From Notoacmeibacter marinus (GTDB lineage Bacteria; Pseudomonadota; Alphaproteobacteria; Rhizobiales; Rhizobiaceae), in assembly GCF_002238045.1 (NCBI RefSeq), contig NZ_NBYO01000001.1, positions 558,001-622,000 of the forward strand: a stretch of 64,000 nucleotides of DNA. Reading direction: 5' to 3'. Positions 59,188-64,000 of the stretch are shown here, piece by piece. A program made the translations under genes and the position numbers. The notes under the pieces were generated by a model. It worked only from the letters and a program-made list of their open reading frames with translations. It ran no database searches and had not been told where the DNA came from. Numbering within the stretch: the stretch's first letter is position 1; every line of letters starts with the position of its first letter.

Positions 59188-60141
59188 ATGGAGCCATCGA
59201 TCACTGCCTCGGTCGAGACCGAACACGATTACGAGGAGACCGCCGGGCTGGCCACCATCGCCTTTGGCCGGCAGGCGGACCCGTTCGATCCGGCGCGGTT
59301 TGCATGGTTTTACGAGCGCGCCTTTTCGGAAGGCGCCACGGTCGTGCGCCTAACCGATGAGCGGACCGGCCAGAAGATCGGGCAGATCGCCATGGTCAAC
59401 CATGCCATTGCGACACCGGGCGGGATCGAGCGCGCCAGCGCGCTGGTCGATCTTTTCATCCTTCCGGATTATCGCGGCGGCGCGCGCCTGCAGACGCTCT
59501 ACGATACGGTCGGCGAGCAATTTCAAGCCCAATCGATCCGCTTCGGCCTCGGTATGCCCAACAAGAAAGCGCTGCCGGTCAATGAACGTTTCTTCCAATT
59601 GATGGCCTATCGTCGACTGGATCTGCGCGGCGGTCTCCAGCCACCGGCTTTGCGTAACAAGGTCCGAATTAGCGAGGAAGTGACCGGGGCCGGTGCGGAG
59701 CGCATCACCGAACTGTTCGCTCCCTTCGCGACGTCGCCCAGCGAAACCGGCCTCATCTGGGACGGGTCGCGAATGGCAGCGCGACTGGCCAATCCCGGCC
59801 AGCACTACGGTTTTCACGCCACGGACAATCTGGCGCTGATCTCATCGCCGCGCCGGTTCAAAAATGTTCCCGTGACGCTTCTGATCGGCTTCTTCGTCCG
59901 GCAGGGGGCCCGACCACGGAAGCGCGATATCAAGGCCCTCGTAACGAGCGCGACAGCGTTGTGGCGTCGCCCCGCCTTCATCTATGCCGGCCTTCACCGG
60001 TCCCTTCCCGCTCTGCCCGGCTGGCCGTTCCCCGAGCGGCTGCGCTTTTCGCCCATGGTCCTACAATTGCGTGATTTCGCATCGGAACGCGAACCGCTCG
60101 ATCTCGACCGGTTCCAGCTCATCGATTTCGATTTCGGATGA
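59188..60141 (+). CDS. GNAT-like acyltransferase family protein
   Basis: A 317-residue protein with a GNAT fold in the first half: YEETAGLATIAFGRQ, FAWFYERAFSEGATVV and ALVDLFILPDYRGGARLQTLYD, where LVDLFILPDYRGGARL is the acetyl-CoA-binding motif. FGMPNKKA-like GLGMPNKKALPV and ERFFQLMAYRRLD follow. The second half is similar to surface-polysaccharide acyltransferases. It overlaps the deacetylase by four bases (ATGA). A joint role in editing acyl groups on an envelope or capsule sugar is inferred. Confidence 0.75.
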   Translation: MEPSITASVETEHDYEETAGLATIAFGRQADPFDPARFAWFYERAFSEGATVVRLTDERTGQKIGQIAMVNHAIATPGGIERASALVDLFILPDYRGGARLQTLYDTVGEQFQAQSIRFGLGMPNKKALPVNERFFQLMAYRRLDLRGGLQPPALRNKVRISEEVTGAGAERITELFAPFATSPSETGLIWDGSRMAARLANPGQHYGFHATDNLALISSPRRFKNVPVTLLIGFFVRQGARPRKRDIKALVTSATALWRRPAFIYAGLHRSLPALPGWPFPERLRFSPMVLQLRDFASEREPLDLDRFQLIDFDFG

Positions 60142-61157
60142 TGAAACAGTCCGCCCGCCATTTCGCCATTCGCGCCGCCCTCGAAGCCATCGCCGCGACG
60201 AATCCCCGCGCAATCGTCCGTCGCATGGCCGCCCATAGCGTGATCTTCACGCTTCATCACGTGCGTCCGGCCTCGGACGAAACCTTCGCGCCCAATGCAG
60301 GCCTGTCCGTGCGGCCGGATTTTCTGGACGAGGCCATCGAAGAATGCACTGCCTGCGACTTCACGCCCATTCGGCTTTCGGACCTGCCGGCGCGTCTGGC
60401 CGCCGAACCCCATGGCCGCTTCGTCGCCTTCACGCTCGACGATGGCTGCCGTGACAATCGCGATCACGCCGCGCCGGTCTTTCGCCGCCATGGCGTGCCT
60501 TACACGCTGTTCGTGACGAAGGGTTTCGCCCAGCGTACACAGACCATGTGGTGGGAGACGGCCGAGGCCGCGATCCGGCAGGTCGAACGCTGGGTTCTCG
60601 ATGGCGAAGCGATGGACTGCTCGACGCTGGCGGATAAAACCGCCGCCTTCCGCCGGACCGCAGCCCTTGTCGACGGTTCCGAGGACGAGACCCGGGCCGT
60701 CACCGCCGTGGAAGCCGCAGCGCAGGCGGCAGGCGTCGATGGCAAAGAGATCGTCAAGCGCGAAGCCATGGACGAAGCGGAACTGACAACGCTTTCCAAG
60801 GATGATCCATTCGTCGAGTTCGGCGTCCACACGCTGACGCATTCGGCACTGGCGAAGCTGCCGGATAAAACCATGCGGCGGGAAATCGATCAGTCCATCG
60901 ATTGGATCACGGAGCTGACCGGCAAGCGCCCCGTCAGCGTCGCCTATCCCTACGGCCATCCCTGGGCATGCGGCAGCCGCGAAGCTGCGGCGGCCGACGA
61001 AGCGGGTTTGTCAGTCGGCGTCACGACGCAGCCCGGCAAGATCGTCGTCGCGCCCGCCGCACCGCTGCTCCTGCCGCGCGTCTCGCTGAACGGCCTCTAT
61101 CAGGAACCGCGCTTCGTCCGCGCCTTCCTTTCCGGCCGATTGCTGAAAACCGCCTGA
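60138..61157 (+). CDS. Polysaccharide deacetylase (NodB-like)
   Basis: A 339-residue protein with NodB homology: FTLDDGCRDNRDHAAPVF with the metal-binding Asp-Asp and HTLTHSAL with the paired His. A long insertion lies between these, about residues 150-230. AYPYGHP and later RVSLNGLY fit carbohydrate esterase family 4. No signal peptide is seen. It is coupled to the GNAT gene. It ends nine bases before the converging gyrB. Confidence 0.88.
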   Translation: MMKQSARHFAIRAALEAIAATNPRAIVRRMAAHSVIFTLHHVRPASDETFAPNAGLSVRPDFLDEAIEECTACDFTPIRLSDLPARLAAEPHGRFVAFTLDDGCRDNRDHAAPVFRRHGVPYTLFVTKGFAQRTQTMWWETAEAAIRQVERWVLDGEAMDCSTLADKTAAFRRTAALVDGSEDETRAVTAVEAAAQAAGVDGKEIVKREAMDEAELTTLSKDDPFVEFGVHTLTHSALAKLPDKTMRREIDQSIDWITELTGKRPVSVAYPYGHPWACGSREAAAADEAGLSVGVTTQPGKIVVAPAAPLLLPRVSLNGLYQEPRFVRAFLSGRLLKTA

Positions 61158-61166
61158 GCCCGGCGC

Positions 61167-63710
<2,544 letters not shown>

Positions 63711-63864
63711 CTAAATCCTTTTGAATATAGGCTTTCCGGCACCAAAAACCAAACGGCAGGCCGGCTTTGCGCACCCGTGCCGACGACCTTCGGTTGTGCG
63801 GTTTGCGCCTGCCCCTACATGACAGAAAGACACCGGTTTCGCCAAGCGACAGGAAAGACCCGCC

Positions 63865-64000
63865 ATGGACGCCGAGCCTGCCCCCTTCATTCCGCCCGCG
63901 CCGCAGCCGCGCACCTCGCCGCCCAGCTTTCTGGAGATGCTGCGCACTGTCTATCGCAACCCGATCGCGCTGTGGGGCGAGCCCTCCTATAATCAGCCCT
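63865..64000 (+). CDS. Probable cytochrome P450, 5' end only
   Basis: The first 45 codons: MDAEPAPFIPPAPQPRTSPP, then SFLEMLRTVYRNPIALWGEPSYNQP. The FIPPAPxPRT opening and the RNPIALWGEPSY stretch agree with soluble P450s that lie next to gyrB in Rhizobiales. AGGAAA precedes the ATG. No heme motif is in the window, so the call rests on the N-terminus and context. The rest lies outside. Confidence 0.55.
   Translation, partial: MDAEPAPFIPPAPQPRTSPPSFLEMLRTVYRNPIALWGEPSYNQP

Overview
The window is a GC-rich chromosomal segment of an alphaproteobacterium, almost certainly Hyphomicrobiales (Rhizobiales). The evidence is the biliverdin phytochrome with an HWE-type kinase, the class II EPSP synthase closely resembling the Agrobacterium CP4 enzyme, the aroA-cmk-rpsA block next to a TIGR02300 gene, the FzlA-like protein, MbfA, the DUF2849-cysI-cysH-DUF934 block, and promoter-like GGAAC-N17-CGTT elements of the sigma-EcfG type. 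An Aurantimonadaceae-like lineage is plausible, but the genus cannot be fixed by reading. I see no prophage, insertion sequence, CRISPR array or plasmid backbone. The window is core chromosome with a few lineage-specific inserts.

Layout. 1-4.9 kb: lepA (cut by the window edge), then a heme oxygenase and bacteriophytochrome operon that makes and uses biliverdin. 4.9-9.4 kb: quinone oxidoreductase, two divergent YdcH genes around a palindrome, purEK and a PAP2-type membrane protein. 9.5-16.5 kb: mbfA iron exporter, a run of minus-strand genes (DJ-1-like, dut, pncB, pncA, membrane protein), a TetR/DUF1428/VOC operon with a clear operator, and a nuclease. 16.6-22 kb: prfC, a 1-Cys peroxiredoxin, a ferritin-like DUF892 protein and an MHYT-GGDEF-EAL protein. 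22-28.6 kb: LysR, SDR, queG, fzlA-like, uppP, NDUFA9-like and an aquaporin. 28.8-32.3 kb: a copper module (cytochrome c, cueR, copA) with two face-to-face MerR-type promoters, then tRNA-Ala. 32.4-40.7 kb: TIGR02300, aroA, a kappa-GST-like isomerase, cmk, rpsA, a secreted SH3/beta-gamma-crystallin-like protein and dxs. 40.8-43.5 kb: small stress-type proteins, an aldehyde dehydrogenase and entericidin. 43.6-52.4 kb: a small lipoprotein, polA, a probable small RNA, an M20 peptidase, rnd, PBP1A, a host-attachment/eRF1-like protein and a disordered small protein. 52.6-61.2 kb: assimilatory sulfate reduction with a CysH-DUF934 fusion, gdhA, panC/panB, and a GNAT plus deacetylase pair. 61.2-64 kb: gyrB and the start of a probable cytochrome P450.

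How it fits together. Several small stress genes (the ferritin-like DUF892 protein, DUF2945 protein, the 73-residue disordered protein with the host-attachment protein, and perhaps entericidin) carry sigma-EcfG-like promoter elements. HWE/HisKA2 kinases are the usual inputs to the PhyR-NepR-EcfG general stress response, so the phytochrome kinase here is a reasonable, untested light input to that system. Other points worth attention are a candidate C-rich-loop small RNA between polA and the M20 peptidase gene, the in-frame CysH-DUF934 fusion that keeps an internal ribosome binding site, a CP4-like EPSP synthase with Gly rather than Ala at position 100, and the two-way CueR control region.
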